Assembly: GCA_035366835.1 (NCBI GenBank)
Contig: DAOSIS010000014.1
Location: 35,477-99,476, forward strand
DNA from: UBA6109 sp035366835
GTDB taxonomy: Bacteria; Desulfobacterota; Syntrophia; Syntrophales; UBA6109
Direction: 5' to 3'
Length of the DNA stretch: 64,000 bases
Shown here: piece by piece, positions 8,445 to 18,110 of the stretch
Layout of the letters: each line of letters opens with the position of its first letter
Numbering within the stretch: position 1 is the first letter of the stretch
Position numbers and translations under genes: made by a program
Notes under the pieces: generated by a model
Told to the model about the DNA's origin: nothing
What the model saw: only the letters and a program-made list of their open reading frames with translations
The model's database searches: none

Positions 8445-10502
8445 CTACCGGACCAGCAGTTCCTTCACCTTGGCCACGGCGGCCTCCACGGTGAAGCCGA
8501 ATTTCTCGAACAGGATCTTCGCCGGCGCGCTTGCGCCGAAGCCCTTCATGCCGATCACGGCCCCCTCGAGGCCGATGTAGTGCTCCCACCCCAGACCGAT
8601 CCCCGCCTCGATAGCCACGCGAAGCCTGACATTCGGCGGCAGGACCGCGTGCCGGTAGGACTGCGGCTGTTCGTCGAAGATCTCCCAGCTCGGCAGCGAT
8701 ACGACGCGCGCCCCGATCCCCTCGTCCACGAGCCGCTGCGCCGCCTGCAGCGCCAGCGCCACCTCGGAACCCGTCGCCAGGAGGATCGCCTGCGGCGTCC
8801 CCGTCGACTGCTCCCAGAGGATATAGCCTCCCTGCCGCAGGCCGGCCGCCGGGGCGATCCCGGGGGCCTTGAGCAGGGGGACATTCTGGCGCGTGAAGAC
8901 GAGCGCGGTCGGCCCCTTGCGGTTCGAGACGGCGAAGCGCCACGCCTCGACGGTCTCGCAGGCGTCCGCCGGCCGCAGGACGGTGAGGTTCGGCAGCATG
9001 CGCAGCTGCATGAGGTGCTCGATGGGTTGATGCGTCGGTCCGTCCTCGCCGATCCCGATGCTGTCGTGGGTGAAGACGTAGATCACGCGCAGCTTCATGA
9101 GCGCCGCAAGGCGCATCGAGGGGCGCATGTAGTCGCAGAAGGTGAAGAACGTCCCCGTGAACGGCAGGATCCCCCCGTGCAGGGCCATGCCGGAGGCCGC
9201 GGCGGCCATGGCGTGCTCGCGGACGCCGAAATGGACGTTCCGCCCGGCATAGTCCCAGCCGCCACCGACGGCGCCCGGTACGTTGGGCTCGTCCGCCGCG
9301 GGACGCTCGAAATCCCCCCCTCCCTTGATCCATGTCAGGCAGGACGGGTTGAGGTCCGCCGATCCGCCCACCAGCTCGGGCAGGACGGAGGCGAGGGACT
9401 GGAGGACCGTTTCCGATGTCTTCCGTGTGGCCTGATCCTTGGCATCGGGCGGGATGGCGGGAAGTGCGGCCTCCCAGCCTTCCTTCAATTCACCCGCGAG
9501 GCGGCGGCGGAATTCCGCGGCCGCCTCGGGATGCTCCTTCTTATAGCGGCGGAGGCATTTCTCCCACGACTCCTGCAGGGCGCGGCCCTTCTCGACGGAG
9601 GCGCGGAAAAAGGCGAGGACGTCCTCAGGAATCACAAAGGCGGGATCTTCCGGCCATCCGAGGGCCCGCTTGGCCGCCCTCGTCTCCTCGGGGCCCAGGG
9701 GAGAGCCGTGGGACTCGAAGGTGCCGCCCTTCTTCGGCGCGCCGTAGCCGATGGTCGTCCGGACGGCGATCAGCGAGGGACGGTCCTTTTCGGCCTTGGC
9801 TACCGCGATCGCGCGGTCCACGGCGTCCACGTCGTTTCCGTCGCCCACGGTCTGGACATGCCACCCGCAGGCGGTGAAACGCGCTCCCACGTCCTCGGTG
9901 AAGGCCAGCGCCGTGGAGCCGGCCAGCGATACCTTGTTGTCGTCGTACAGGACGATCAGCTTCCCCAATCCCAGGTGTCCGGCAAGCGAACAGGCCTCCG
10001 CCGCCACGCCCTCCATCAGGTCCCCGTCGCTGGCGAGCACGTAGGTGCAATGATCGACGATGTCGAAGCCGGGCCGGTTGAAGCGGGCGGCCAGATGCGC
10101 CTCGGCGATCGCCATCCCCACCGCCGTCGCGAAACCCTGCCCGAGAGGCCCCGTCGTCACTTCCACGCCGGGGATGCAGCCGTACTCGGGATGTCCGGGC
10201 GTGCAGCTCTCCCACTGCCGGAAGGCGCCGATGTCCTCCAGTTTCAGCCCGTAGCCCGTCAGGTGCAGCATGGCGTACAGGAGCATCGAGGCGTGCCCGG
10301 CGGATAGGACGAAGCGGTCGCGGTCCGGCCATCCCGGATCGGCGGGGTTGTGACGGAGGTGGCGCATCCAGAGGACGTAGGCGGCGGCCGCCGCCCCCAT
10401 GGGCATTCCGGGATGCCCGGACTTGGCCTTCTCCACCGCATCCACAGCCAGAAACCGGATCGTATTGATGCACTTCTGCTCGAAGTTCCGCTCGTCGCTC
10501 AT
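8445..10502 (-). CDS. tkt: transketolase
   Basis: A full-length 685-residue transketolase. The start at ATG 10502 ([10 protein letters not shown]) is preferred over the upstream frame because AGGAGAGG precedes it. Residues 28-34 carry GHPGMPM, the GDL segment of the thiamine-diphosphate motif lies at 160-163 (SDGDLMEG) with the closing NK in [10 protein letters not shown], and the pyrimidine domain has the conserved [14 protein letters not shown] near residue 465. It transfers two-carbon ketol units between ketose and aldose phosphates in the non-oxidative pentose phosphate pathway. pgi follows directly, suggesting coordinated expression. Confidence 0.96.
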   Translation of the reverse strand: MSDERNFEQKCINTIRFLAVDAVEKAKSGHPGMPMGAAAAAYVLWMRHLRHNPADPGWPDRDRFVLSAGHASMLLYAMLHLTGYGLKLEDIGAFRQWESCTPGHPEYGCIPGVEVTTGPLGQGFATAVGMAIAEAHLAARFNRPGFDIVDHCTYVLASDGDLMEGVAAEACSLAGHLGLGKLIVLYDDNKVSLAGSTALAFTEDVGARFTACGWHVQTVGDGNDVDAVDRAIAVAKAEKDRPSLIAVRTTIGYGAPKKGGTFESHGSPLGPEETRAAKRALGWPEDPAFVIPEDVLAFFRASVEKGRALQESWEKCLRRYKKEHPEAAAEFRRRLAGELKEGWEAALPAIPPDAKDQATRKTSETVLQSLASVLPELVGGSADLNPSCLTWIKGGGDFERPAADEPNVPGAVGGGWDYAGRNVHFGVREHAMAAAASGMALHGGILPFTGTFFTFCDYMRPSMRLAALMKLRVIYVFTHDSIGIGEDGPTHQPIEHLMQLRMLPNLTVLRPADACETVEAWRFAVSNRKGPTALVFTRQNVPLLKAPGIAPAAGLRQGGYILWEQSTGTPQAILLATGSEVALALQAAQRLVDEGIGARVVSLPSWEIFDEQPQSYRHAVLPPNVRLRVAIEAGIGLGWEHYIGLEGAVIGMKGFGASAPAKILFEKFGFTVEAAVAKVKELLVR

Positions 10503-10700
10503 CTGCCTCTCCTCGGTTGATCTGCCGGATCTCTCCGCCGTACGAAGCCTTGCGGAGACCCGTTTTTTTGAAACATCTGTATGCGGAAACAGACGGACTG
10601 TCAAGCGGCGGACATATCCGCCCTTTCCCGGATTTTCATTGTCGAGAAAAAGATATTTTGCGACCAATCAAAGCATAATCGGCGACAACCTGACTTCTTC
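10503..10700. other. tkt upstream region
   Basis: This is non-coding DNA upstream of tkt, presumably holding its promoter on the minus strand. GC content drops sharply near 10590, marking the left edge of a low-GC insert that continues to about 12300. I could not identify a confident promoter. Confidence 0.4.
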
Positions 10701-10704
10701 CTCG

Positions 10705-10869
10705 ATGGGTAGTTGGTTTCCACACTTGTACTGGATTTCAGTCGAAAATGGTGGTAAGTAACCTTCTCAAAGGAAGATCAGTTAAATGTTCCACCCCGTA
10801 TAGCAATGTCGGAGGGAAACATGGACTGACTGACGGAACCCCGTTTCTGACAAAGAAGCGGGGTTTTTT
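10705..10869 (+). ncRNA. candidate structured small RNA
   Basis: No open frame covers this stretch, yet it can fold throughout. GGTT/CCAC at 10715-10723 pairs with GTGG/AACC at 10751-10763 and encloses a small ACTG-GATTT-CAGT hairpin. A CTT...AAG hairpin follows at about 10763-10776. The stretch ends in a strong intrinsic terminator at 10837-10869. A terminator 97 bases upstream of a gene, with no gene before it on that strand, implies a short transcript. It could be a small RNA or a riboswitch/attenuator for the caspase gene. It matches no family I recognise. Confidence 0.35.
10837..10869 (+). terminator. intrinsic terminator
   Basis: AACCCCGTTTCT pairs with AGAAGCGGGGTT (one G-T wobble) across a five-base loop, followed by a run of T. 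It is oriented with the plus strand and sits upstream of the caspase-lipoprotein gene. Confidence 0.8.
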
Positions 10870-10966
10870 GTTTTCCAGGCGCATTCATCTGGATGAACCC
10901 GCGTGAAAAGACGCGTGGGCTGGTTATCTCTGCCGGGGAGATTCTTTCGCAGCGTCTAGGGGATTT

Positions 10967-12300
10967 ATGAAAAGGCTCCTCATTACAATCCTGCTCATAT
11001 CATTATTTTTTGTCACGGGATGTTCTGCTTTGCGTAGCGCAGTTAACCGCGGTGATGCGAAGGAGGTAACCAGGATTTTGGATAAAGGTACCCACCCCGA
11101 TGCAGGCTTGGGAGATGGCCGCGGATATACCGCTTTACAGCTTGCGGCTTATTTTGGTCATTTTGATATGGTGAAAATCTTAATAGAGCGCGGAGCAGAT
11201 GTTAATAGAGCTGACATACATGGTGATACTCCTTTGGCAAGTGCGGCTTATGCGGGGAAGACAGAAATAGCAAAATACTTAATTGCAAAAGGTGCAGATA
11301 TCCATCGTTCCATGGATTACCTTGAACCTTTAGCCCAGAAGGGTAGTTTAAATGCCAAGAGAGGTCTACGGATTCTTCAGGAGTATATAGACGCTCAGAA
11401 TGCATCTAAACAACCTATAGCCCAAAGACCGATGAGTAAGGAAGACCTTGCTTCGGTTGTGAAAGCCGCAGTCGAGGATGCCACAAAACAACAGAAGAAA
11501 GACATCAAGAAAGATTCTTCCGTACAGTCCGATATCGATAAACCGACGTTCAATATATCGGAAAAGATCATCGGTGAAAATGATCTTGCCGTGATCATCG
11601 GGATCGAGGGATACAGCAGCCTGCCAAAATCCGATTATTCCTATGATGATGCGAGACTGGTGAGGGATTACGTGAGGGCTTTAGGGTTTAAGGACAGAAA
11701 TATAGAATTGATCACAGACGAGAAAGCAACCCTTTCCGGCATTACAAAGACGGTTGATGTCTGGCTCAGAAACAAGGCAAGGGAAAACAGCAGGATATTT
11801 GTCTATTATTCCGGCCATGGAGCGCCCGATCCGGCGACAGGAGAAGCATATCTTGTCCCATACGACGGAGATCCCAACTACCTGTCGGTCACAGGCTATT
11901 CATTGAAAAGACTGTATGAGAATCTTGGCAGATTGCCGGCAGTGGAGAAGACCGTTGTCCTTGATGCCTGTTTCTCCGGTGCTGGAGGAAGAAGCGTTCT
12001 CGCAAAGGGAGCAAGGCCATTGGTGATGATGGCAAGCAACATCACCTTACCGAACAATATGGTTGTTCTTTCAGCGACCCAGGGCTCGCAAATCAGCACC
12101 TCTTCGCCTGAAAAGGGTCATGGGGTATTCACATATTATTTCCTGAAGCCTTGAAGGAAGGTAGGAAGACGATCCTCGATATCTATGAAGATATCAAACC
12201 GAAGGTCGAAGATGAAGCGAAACAGCTCAACGTCCAGCAGAGCCCGAGCCTGAATCCAGCACCTGAAAAACTGACTGGCAGATTTAATCTGAGAAAATAG
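10967..12300 (+). pseudogene. ankyrin-repeat/caspase-like (peptidase C14) lipoprotein, frameshifted near its end
   Basis: Residues 1-19 are a lipoprotein signal peptide with lipobox ending VTGC (C19). About residues 20-115 form two to three ankyrin repeats, followed by a charged linker. The caspase/metacaspase domain (about 205-395) has catalytic His284 in YYSGHG and Cys335 in DACFSG. The frame stops at 12152-12154 after GVFTYYFLKP. Homology clearly continues one frame over (ALKEGRK ... KPKVEDEAKQ ... QSPSLNP) to a TAG at 12298-12300, so one G appears to be missing near 12148. Restored length is about 444 residues. It would be a membrane-anchored periplasmic cysteine peptidase. Low GC compared with both flanks suggests horizontal transfer. 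The shift may be real decay, a sequencing error or, less likely, programmed. Confidence 0.85.
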
Positions 12301-12400
12301 AGATCAACATTTCAATTGATAATCTTCAGCTTTGATTTGAGAGTGATAAGCATCAGTAGTAGGTGGAGTCATCTCGGCGCTTTTCGTATAGTCGCGCCGT

Positions 12401-12706
12401 TCACGCAGCGCTCTTGAATGGTTTGATTTCGGTTTCGAGCTCTTCCGCGATTCCGTCGCGCGTCCGTTCGAGGTCGTAGCGGGCCTGAAGATTGAGCCAG
12501 AACTGCGCCGTCGTACCCAGATAGCGGCCGAGACGAAGAGCCGTATCCGCGGAAATGCTCCGTTTCTCCAGCACGATCTCGTTGATGCGCCGCGCCGGTA
12601 CGTGGATTTCCTTGGCAAGGCGGTACTGGCTGATGCCGAGCGGAAGCAGGAACTCCTCGCGGAGGACTTCTCCCGGATGAACAGGCGGAAAAGCCCTCTT
12701 GCTCAT
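12401..12706 (-). CDS. higA: HigA-type antitoxin (XRE family)
   Basis: A 101-residue XRE-family protein beginning MSKRAFPPVHPGEVLREEFL, the diagnostic opening of the HigA/VapI antitoxin family. A helix-turn-helix follows (GISQYRLAKEIHVPARRINEIV), then LRLGRYLGTTAQFWLNLQ. The family binds HigB toxin and represses its own operon. It lies 11 bases downstream of the HigB gene (toxin first, as in classical higBA loci). The module sits next to the low-GC caspase insert. Confidence 0.93.
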   Translation of the reverse strand: MSKRAFPPVHPGEVLREEFLLPLGISQYRLAKEIHVPARRINEIVLEKRSISADTALRLGRYLGTTAQFWLNLQARYDLERTRDGIAEELETEIKPFKSAA

Positions 12707-12717
12707 GACTGTTTCCC

Positions 12718-13017
12718 CTAATGGCAGTCGACGATTTCCACGTCGTGCGCGTTATTCTCGCGCCATACAAAACAAATGCGCCATTGATCGTTGATGCGGA
12801 TGCTGTGCCGTCCGGCCCGGTCGTCCCGCAAGACTTCCAAACGATTCCCGGGAGGGGAACGCAAGTCCTCAAGCGTCTCGGCGGCGTCCAACATCTCAAG
12901 CTTTCGCGCCGCATCCGCTGTATGGATTGCGGCAGTCCGGCCGAAAATCTCCCCTGAAAAATCTTTGCCGTCTTCTTGCAGCGAAAAGATTATTACTCCG
13001 GCAACAATATACGACAA
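12718..13017 (-). CDS. higB: HigB-type toxin (RelE superfamily)
   Basis: The frame encodes a plasmid-maintenance-killer/HigB toxin, a ribosome-dependent mRNA interferase of the RelE fold. The diagnostic C-terminal half is intact: [21 protein letters not shown], then [14 protein letters not shown] and VEIVDCH. The N-terminus is less certain. No ATG fits; the only in-frame start is TTG at 13017 (99 residues), slightly longer than the usual 92-93. HigA follows 11 bases downstream. The palindromic repeat at 13022-13083 abuts the start, which may have altered it. Confidence 0.85.
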   Translation of the reverse strand: MSYIVAGVIIFSLQEDGKDFSGEIFGRTAAIHTADAARKLEMLDAAETLEDLRSPPGNRLEVLRDDRAGRHSIRINDQWRICFVWRENNAHDVEIVDCH

Positions 13018-13021
13018 TCAG

Positions 13022-13083
13022 GTCATTCCCGCGAAGGCGGGAATCCGGAACTGCACTGGATTCCGGGTCAAGCCCGGAATGAC
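13022..13083. repeat. REP-like palindromic repeat (TCATTCCCGCGAAGGCGGGA type)
   Basis: Two adjacent palindromes: CATTCCCGCGAAGGCGGGAAT, then ATTCCGGGTCAAGCCCGGAAT. This is a very common intergenic repeat class in proteobacteria; a related element lies at 44185-44250. It directly follows the presumed start of higB. Confidence 0.8.
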
Positions 13084-13256
13084 AACGATTAATATGTTTA
13101 CTTGCCGGATTAATAGATCATGGAAGCGGGTGGTAACGCGAGGCGCTATTAATGTCAAACGTTATGGCTAAAATCGACGGAGTGCGTCCCCCCGCGGGCG
13201 GAAAACATTGACAACGGCAGCCGGATTCTCTATACCTGCGGCACGAAGCAAGCCCT

Positions 13257-14483
13257 ATGAATCCGACGACGTCTCCTCCCCCGAACGGCCAGCCCTGGCA
13301 GATGACCCTGTACATCATGTTCACGGCGCAGCTGTTGTCCATGATCGGCTTCGCCGTTCCGCTGCCGTTCCTGCCCTTCTACGTTCGCGAGCTGGGCATG
13401 ACCGAACGTCTCGTCGCCTACTGGTCCGGCATCCTGATGGCGTCCGGAAGCCTCGTCATGGTCTTCTTTTCCCCTCTCTGGGGGTGGGTCGCGGACCGGT
13501 ACGGCCGGAAGCCCATGGTGGAGCGCGCCATGTTCGGCGGCGCCGTCATCACCTTCGCCATGGGACTCGTCGCGGATGTCCGGCAGCTTCTGGGCCTCCG
13601 GCTGCTCTCCGGCGCCCTGACGGGCACGATTCCCGCCTCGATCACCCTCGTCTCCACGGCAGTCCCGGCGAAGAGGCTCGGCTTTGCCCTGGGGCTCATG
13701 CAGGTCGCGGTCTACCTTGGCATGACCCTGGGACCATGGATCGGAGGATTGCTGGCCGACGCCGCGGGGTACCGCCTCACCTTCAAGATCGGAGGCGCGA
13801 TTCTTCTCGTGGGAGGGCTGCTCGTCCTTTTCGGCACCCGCGAACGGTTCTGCCGGCCCTCGGAAACGGCGCTGCAGAAGGGCGACAGCATGGTATCGCT
13901 CTTCAGATGCAGCGGCTTTCCGGCCATGCTGGCCCTGTTCTTCTTCTTCAACTGCTCCGTCCATTTTGTCGTGCCCATCCTGCCCCTGTTCATCGAAACG
14001 CTCTGCGGGCCCGGACGCGTGGATGTGGCCTCCACCACCGGCATGCTGCTGGCGGTCAGCGGCGGGACCTCCGCCCTGGGTGCCGCCGGGATCGGCTATC
14101 TGAGCGACCGGATCGGCCACAAGCGGGTCCTGACGGCGAGCCTTGTCCTGGCCACGGTATGCCTGGCCCTTCACGGGCTGGCACAAAGCATCGCCCAACT
14201 CGTCTGGCTGCGGATCCTCTACGGCCTGGCGGTGGGCGGAATCCTCCCCGCCATGAACGCCCTCGTGGGACAGCTGGTGCCCCCGGCAAGCTACGGGAAG
14301 GCCTACGGCATCTCCTCTTCCCTGATCTGTCTGGGCATGGCGGCGGGACCGTTCCTCGGAGGAATCATGGCCTCCGCCTGGGGATACCGCTGGCCCTTCG
14401 CCGCCGTCGGAGTCATCGTCGCCCTTTCCCTCCCGATCCTGTCCCGCGTCCAGCGCCCCTCCGGGCAGACCGCTTCTTCATAG
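13257..14483 (+). CDS. MFS transporter (DHA1/MdtG-like)
   Basis: A 408-residue major facilitator with about 12 hydrophobic segments. Motif A between helices 2 and 3 reads GWVADRYGRKPM, and it is repeated in weaker form in the second half (GYLSDRIGHKRV). The extended motif LGPWIGGLLAD in helix 5 is the drug:H+ antiporter motif C. The arrangement fits the DHA1 multidrug exporter group, in the inner membrane, exchanging small hydrophobic compounds for protons. The efflux operon that begins at 14869 is on the same strand but separated by 385 bases, so the two are probably transcribed separately. Substrate unknown. Confidence 0.88.
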   Translation: MNPTTSPPPNGQPWQMTLYIMFTAQLLSMIGFAVPLPFLPFYVRELGMTERLVAYWSGILMASGSLVMVFFSPLWGWVADRYGRKPMVERAMFGGAVITFAMGLVADVRQLLGLRLLSGALTGTIPASITLVSTAVPAKRLGFALGLMQVAVYLGMTLGPWIGGLLADAAGYRLTFKIGGAILLVGGLLVLFGTRERFCRPSETALQKGDSMVSLFRCSGFPAMLALFFFFNCSVHFVVPILPLFIETLCGPGRVDVASTTGMLLAVSGGTSALGAAGIGYLSDRIGHKRVLTASLVLATVCLALHGLAQSIAQLVWLRILYGLAVGGILPAMNALVGQLVPPASYGKAYGISSSLICLGMAAGPFLGGIMASAWGYRWPFAAVGVIVALSLPILSRVQRPSGQTASS

Positions 14484-14868
14484 GGAGCAACCGGCCGCAA
14501 TCCCATATCGGCCTTGTAAAATGCCGCGCACTGTGGCACGTTTTTGCAGGTTGCGTCCCGATACCCGGAGGCGGGACTTCTTCCACATTCCCTGGATACC
14601 TTTTTCCCAGGTGAATACCGGGGTTGCATACTTATTGCCCATATGGGACCTCAAGAAACCTTTCGGGAGATTCCCCGCAGGAGCAGGATTCTCATGGATT
14701 CAATCCCTTGAATCCCGGAAGCGGCGCATGGCATGGCCCTTGCGTAACGAGGCGTGGTCGAATTTTGTGAAGCATGGATGTGGGACCTGTGAAGCGGTGA
14801 ACCCGTCGCACCCGCAGGGACGCGGCGGATTTCCGGAGACGGAACGTCTCCAGACCCTTTGGACTCCG
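14484..14868. other. leader region before tolC-like gene
   Basis: An open frame extends the TolC gene upstream to 14521, but it lacks a signal peptide and a ribosome-binding site. I treat the stretch as non-coding and as the probable promoter region of the efflux operon. No clear operator or terminator was found. Confidence 0.5.
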
Positions 14869-16164
14869 ATGAAACGCTGGCGTTTGTACCTGATCATCTG
14901 CGTGGTTTTTTTTCTGGCCATTCCGGGAGGCGCATGGTCCCTCACGCTCGAGGAGGCGATCGAGCTTGCCAAGAAGAACCTCCCCTCCTATCGTGGGGCA
15001 CAGGAATCGGTCCTGTCCAGAGAGGCCCTCTACCAGGCATCCCTCGGTCCCTATCTCCCTTCACTCGATGCCGACGCCGGCCACGCGGTTCACGACACCT
15101 CATCGCAGTATTACGACGCCAACACCTACGGCCTTTCCGCGTCCTACAGGCTCTTCGACGGCGGCAAACGCAGGGCCGACCGCGACACCGCCGCGCTGAA
15201 CCTGTCTTCGGAACGGGAAGGATTGCGCCGGAGCCTCCAGGATCTCATCCTGAACGTCAAGATCTCCTTCTACACCGCCGTGGCCGGCCGCGACATCATC
15301 CTGCAGCGCAGGAGCCAGCTGGAGTACGCCCGCAAGGACTTCGAGGTCGCCGACGGCCGCTACCGCCTCGGCGCGGCCCGTTTGTCGGAGGTGCTTCAGG
15401 CCTCCGTGCGGGTCGAGCAGGCGCGCTTCAATCTGATCCAGGCCGAGGGGGATTTTGCCAAGGCCCTCTCCGAACTCCGCTCGCTGATCGGGGCGCCGGC
15501 GGACGGATCGCCGGAACTGAACGGAAGCCTGGAAGCGGCGGGGGTTCTGCCGGAACGGCCGATCCTCCGGAACGCCGTCCTGCGGCGGCCGGAAATCCTC
15601 CAGGCCCGCTACACCCTGGATCGGGCCAAGAGGGCCAGGGATTCCGTCACGAGCGAATTCTACCCCACGGTGTCGGCGTCGATGAGCTATTCCCGCACGA
15701 CCGACACCGGCATGACGGGCAACCCCGCACAGGACCGGGTGGCCATGCTGTCCGCATCGTGGAACCTCTTCGAGTTCGGCAAATTCTACCGGCGGAAGTC
15801 CTCCGCGATCGAGATCCGCGTATCCGAAGAAGGGCTGCGCGAACTTCAGCGGCAGCTTTCCTTGGACCTAGAGAAAAACTACGAGGACTACGTGACGGCC
15901 GACCGGAACGTCGCCGTCGCCTCGGAACAGCTCCGTCAGGCCGAGCAGAACTACGACCAGGCCTTCGGAGAGTACAAGGTTGGCAAGGGCGATATCCTCT
16001 CCCTCGTCCAGGCGGAAACCCTCCTGGCCAACGCCCGCGAACAGACGGTCTCGGCCCGCCTCAATCGCATCCTTGCCGAGGCCCAGGTGGAGCGCACGGC
16101 GGGAACGGCCGCGCCGGAAGCCGCGCCACCCCCGGATATCGGGAACGGCTCGATTTGGCCGTGA
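14869..16164 (+). CDS. TolC-family outer membrane efflux protein
   Basis: 431 residues from ATG 14869. This start is chosen because it gives a signal peptide at once (MKRWRLYLIICVVFF then AIPGGAWS). The mature protein starts LTLEEAIELAKKN, the standard opening of the outer-membrane efflux family, and has two OEP repeats with long coiled-coil helices (for instance ARKDFEVADGRYRLGAARLSEVLQ and its counterpart QNYDQAFGEYKVGKGDIL). It forms the trimeric channel of a tripartite pump. It is first in an operon with a membrane fusion protein, an ATPase and two permeases. Confidence 0.93.
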   Translation: MKRWRLYLIICVVFFLAIPGGAWSLTLEEAIELAKKNLPSYRGAQESVLSREALYQASLGPYLPSLDADAGHAVHDTSSQYYDANTYGLSASYRLFDGGKRRADRDTAALNLSSEREGLRRSLQDLILNVKISFYTAVAGRDIILQRRSQLEYARKDFEVADGRYRLGAARLSEVLQASVRVEQARFNLIQAEGDFAKALSELRSLIGAPADGSPELNGSLEAAGVLPERPILRNAVLRRPEILQARYTLDRAKRARDSVTSEFYPTVSASMSYSRTTDTGMTGNPAQDRVAMLSASWNLFEFGKFYRRKSSAIEIRVSEEGLRELQRQLSLDLEKNYEDYVTADRNVAVASEQLRQAEQNYDQAFGEYKVGKGDILSLVQAETLLANAREQTVSARLNRILAEAQVERTAGTAAPEAAPPPDIGNGSIWP

Positions 16165-16209
16165 CGTCGGTACCGCAAAATTTCCCGCCGAAGCGGCAGG
16201 GGGAATCCT

Positions 16210-17415
16210 GTGAAGAAAATTTTCTGGATAGCGGCAGTGGCGATCGTCGTCCTCGGGGCGGTCGGGCTCTTCGCCTACAAGAAAATGACCGCCAAGCCGG
16301 CGATCAAGGTCCTGGAAACGGGCAAGGTCGAGCGCGGCGCCATCCGCGGCGTCCTCGTCGAAACGGGCATCATCAAGTCCCAGGTGGGCGCGGTCGTCAA
16401 GATCGGGGCCCGCGCGACGGGCAAGGTCGTGAAGATGGGCGTGAAGGTCGGCGACCGCGTGAAGAACGGGCAGATCATCGCCCTCATCGACGACCGTGAA
16501 ATCGTCCAGGCGGTCCAGCAGCAGAAGGCCGCCCTCGCCGCGGCGGAAAGTACGCTGCGCCAGGTCCGGCTCACCTATCCCGAGCGCATCCGCGAGGCAA
16601 AGGCCAATTTCGAGTATGCCGGGCAGAACTACGAGCGGGAGCAGCAGCTCCTGAAGAACGAATACACGACAAAGGATTCCTTCGAGAAGGCGCGGAGTTC
16701 CTACGAAGCGACCGGGGCGATCCTCAAGCGGCTGGAGGACGAGTACCAGACGCAGATCAAGATCACGGAGGCCAACATCGCGGAGATCCGCGCCCAGATC
16801 GCCCAGCAGGAAACAAAGCTCAGCTACACGAAGATTTACTCGCCCCTCGAAGGCGTCGTTTCGGAGGTAACGGCTCAGGAGGGAGAGACGATCGTCGCCG
16901 GGCTGCAGGTGGCGAACCTCGTGACGGTCCTGGACCCCCTGCGCCTGGAAATGTGGATCTACGTCGACGAAACGGACATCGGCCGGGTCCGGCTGGGCCA
17001 GCCCGTGGAATACACCGTGGACACCTACCCGAACCGCACGTTCCGGGGAAACATTGAAAAGATCTATCCCCAACCGGTGGTGAAGGAGAACATCGTCTAC
17101 TACCTGTCGATCGTCAAGGTCTCGAAAGAGGACGCCGCGTTCCTGAAACCCGAGATGACGACCCATGCGAGAATCATCACCACCCAAAAAGAGGACGCCG
17201 TCACTGCGCCGAACGCCGCCGTGAAATTCGACAAGGGCAAACAGGTCGTCTACCAGGTGGACGGTGCAGGCAAGGTGAAAAAGACCGTCGTGAAGATCGG
17301 AATCCGCGGCGAAGACCGCACCGAGATCCTCTCGGGTGTGGAGGCAGGCGCCCTGCTCGCCACGAAACTGATCCTGCCGGTCTCCCCGGAAGCCGAGGCA
17401 CAGAACCGGAGATGA
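16210..17415 (+). CDS. periplasmic membrane fusion protein (MacA/HlyD family)
   Basis: A 401-residue adaptor starting at GTG 16210. Residues 5-22 form a single N-terminal membrane anchor. Next come a biotinyl-lipoyl half-motif (GKVVKMGVKVGDRVKNGQIIALID), a long coiled coil (about residues 100-205, with AALAAAESTLRQV), the second lipoyl half (KIYSPLEGVVSEV), and beta-barrel domains. In MacA-type systems this protein bridges the inner-membrane ABC permease and TolC. It ends overlapping the ATPase gene by four bases (ATGA), indicating translational coupling. Confidence 0.93.
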   Translation: MKKIFWIAAVAIVVLGAVGLFAYKKMTAKPAIKVLETGKVERGAIRGVLVETGIIKSQVGAVVKIGARATGKVVKMGVKVGDRVKNGQIIALIDDREIVQAVQQQKAALAAAESTLRQVRLTYPERIREAKANFEYAGQNYEREQQLLKNEYTTKDSFEKARSSYEATGAILKRLEDEYQTQIKITEANIAEIRAQIAQQETKLSYTKIYSPLEGVVSEVTAQEGETIVAGLQVANLVTVLDPLRLEMWIYVDETDIGRVRLGQPVEYTVDTYPNRTFRGNIEKIYPQPVVKENIVYYLSIVKVSKEDAAFLKPEMTTHARIITTQKEDAVTAPNAAVKFDKGKQVVYQVDGAGKVKKTVVKIGIRGEDRTEILSGVEAGALLATKLILPVSPEAEAQNRR

Positions 17416-18110
17416 AGGAAGCCGATCCGACAGTGCTGTGTCTGATGGAGGGCGTGCACAAGACGTTCTACCTTGGCGCGCAGTCCGTCGAGGTCCTGCG
17501 CGGCATCAACCTCCGCATCGACCGGGGCGAGTTCGTCGCGATCATGGGGACTTCCGGTTCCGGCAAATCGACCCTCATGAACCTTATCGGCTGCCTCGAC
17601 ACCCCTACCGCCGGACGGTACATCCTCGACGGCCGGGATGTTTCCCGACTCTCCGACGACGAGCTTTCCGAGGTGCGCAACGGCAAGATCGGTTTCGTCT
17701 TTCAGAGTTTCTATCTCCTTCCCTACGCAACGGTGCTGGACAACGTCCTCCTGCCCACGCTGTACCGGGAACACAGGGGCGATCACCCGAGGGACCGCGC
17801 CCTCGGCCTCCTGGAGACCGCCGGGCTGCGGGACCGGACGCGCTTCCGCCCCGGCCAACTTTCCGGCGGCGAGCAGCAGCGGGTGGCCATCTGCCGCGCC
17901 CTGATGAACGACCCCGATCTGGTCCTGGCGGACGAACCGACGGGACAGCTCGACAGCCGGACGGCGGCCGACATCATGAAACTCTTCGCCGCCCTCAACG
18001 AGCGCGGCAAGACCGTCGTCGTCATCACGCACGACGCCCAGGTCGCGTCCTACGCCGGGAGGACCCTCCTCATCAAAGACGGAGTGATCGACGATGGACC
18101 GCCTGCTTGA
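17412..18110 (+). CDS. ABC transporter ATPase (MacB/LolD type)
   Basis: A 232-residue nucleotide-binding subunit. The Walker A loop GTSGSGKST is at residues 46-54, followed by a Q-loop ([10 protein letters not shown]), the signature LSGGEQQR near 153-160, Walker [12 protein letters not shown] with the D-loop, and a switch histidine in VITHD. It belongs to the LolCDE/MacB-type cluster that drives mechanotransmission rather than classic import. It overlaps both the upstream adaptor gene and the downstream permease, so the five genes are one tightly coupled operon. Confidence 0.95.
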   Translation: MKEADPTVLCLMEGVHKTFYLGAQSVEVLRGINLRIDRGEFVAIMGTSGSGKSTLMNLIGCLDTPTAGRYILDGRDVSRLSDDELSEVRNGKIGFVFQSFYLLPYATVLDNVLLPTLYREHRGDHPRDRALGLLETAGLRDRTRFRPGQLSGGEQQRVAICRALMNDPDLVLADEPTGQLDSRTAADIMKLFAALNERGKTVVVITHDAQVASYAGRTLLIKDGVIDDGPPA

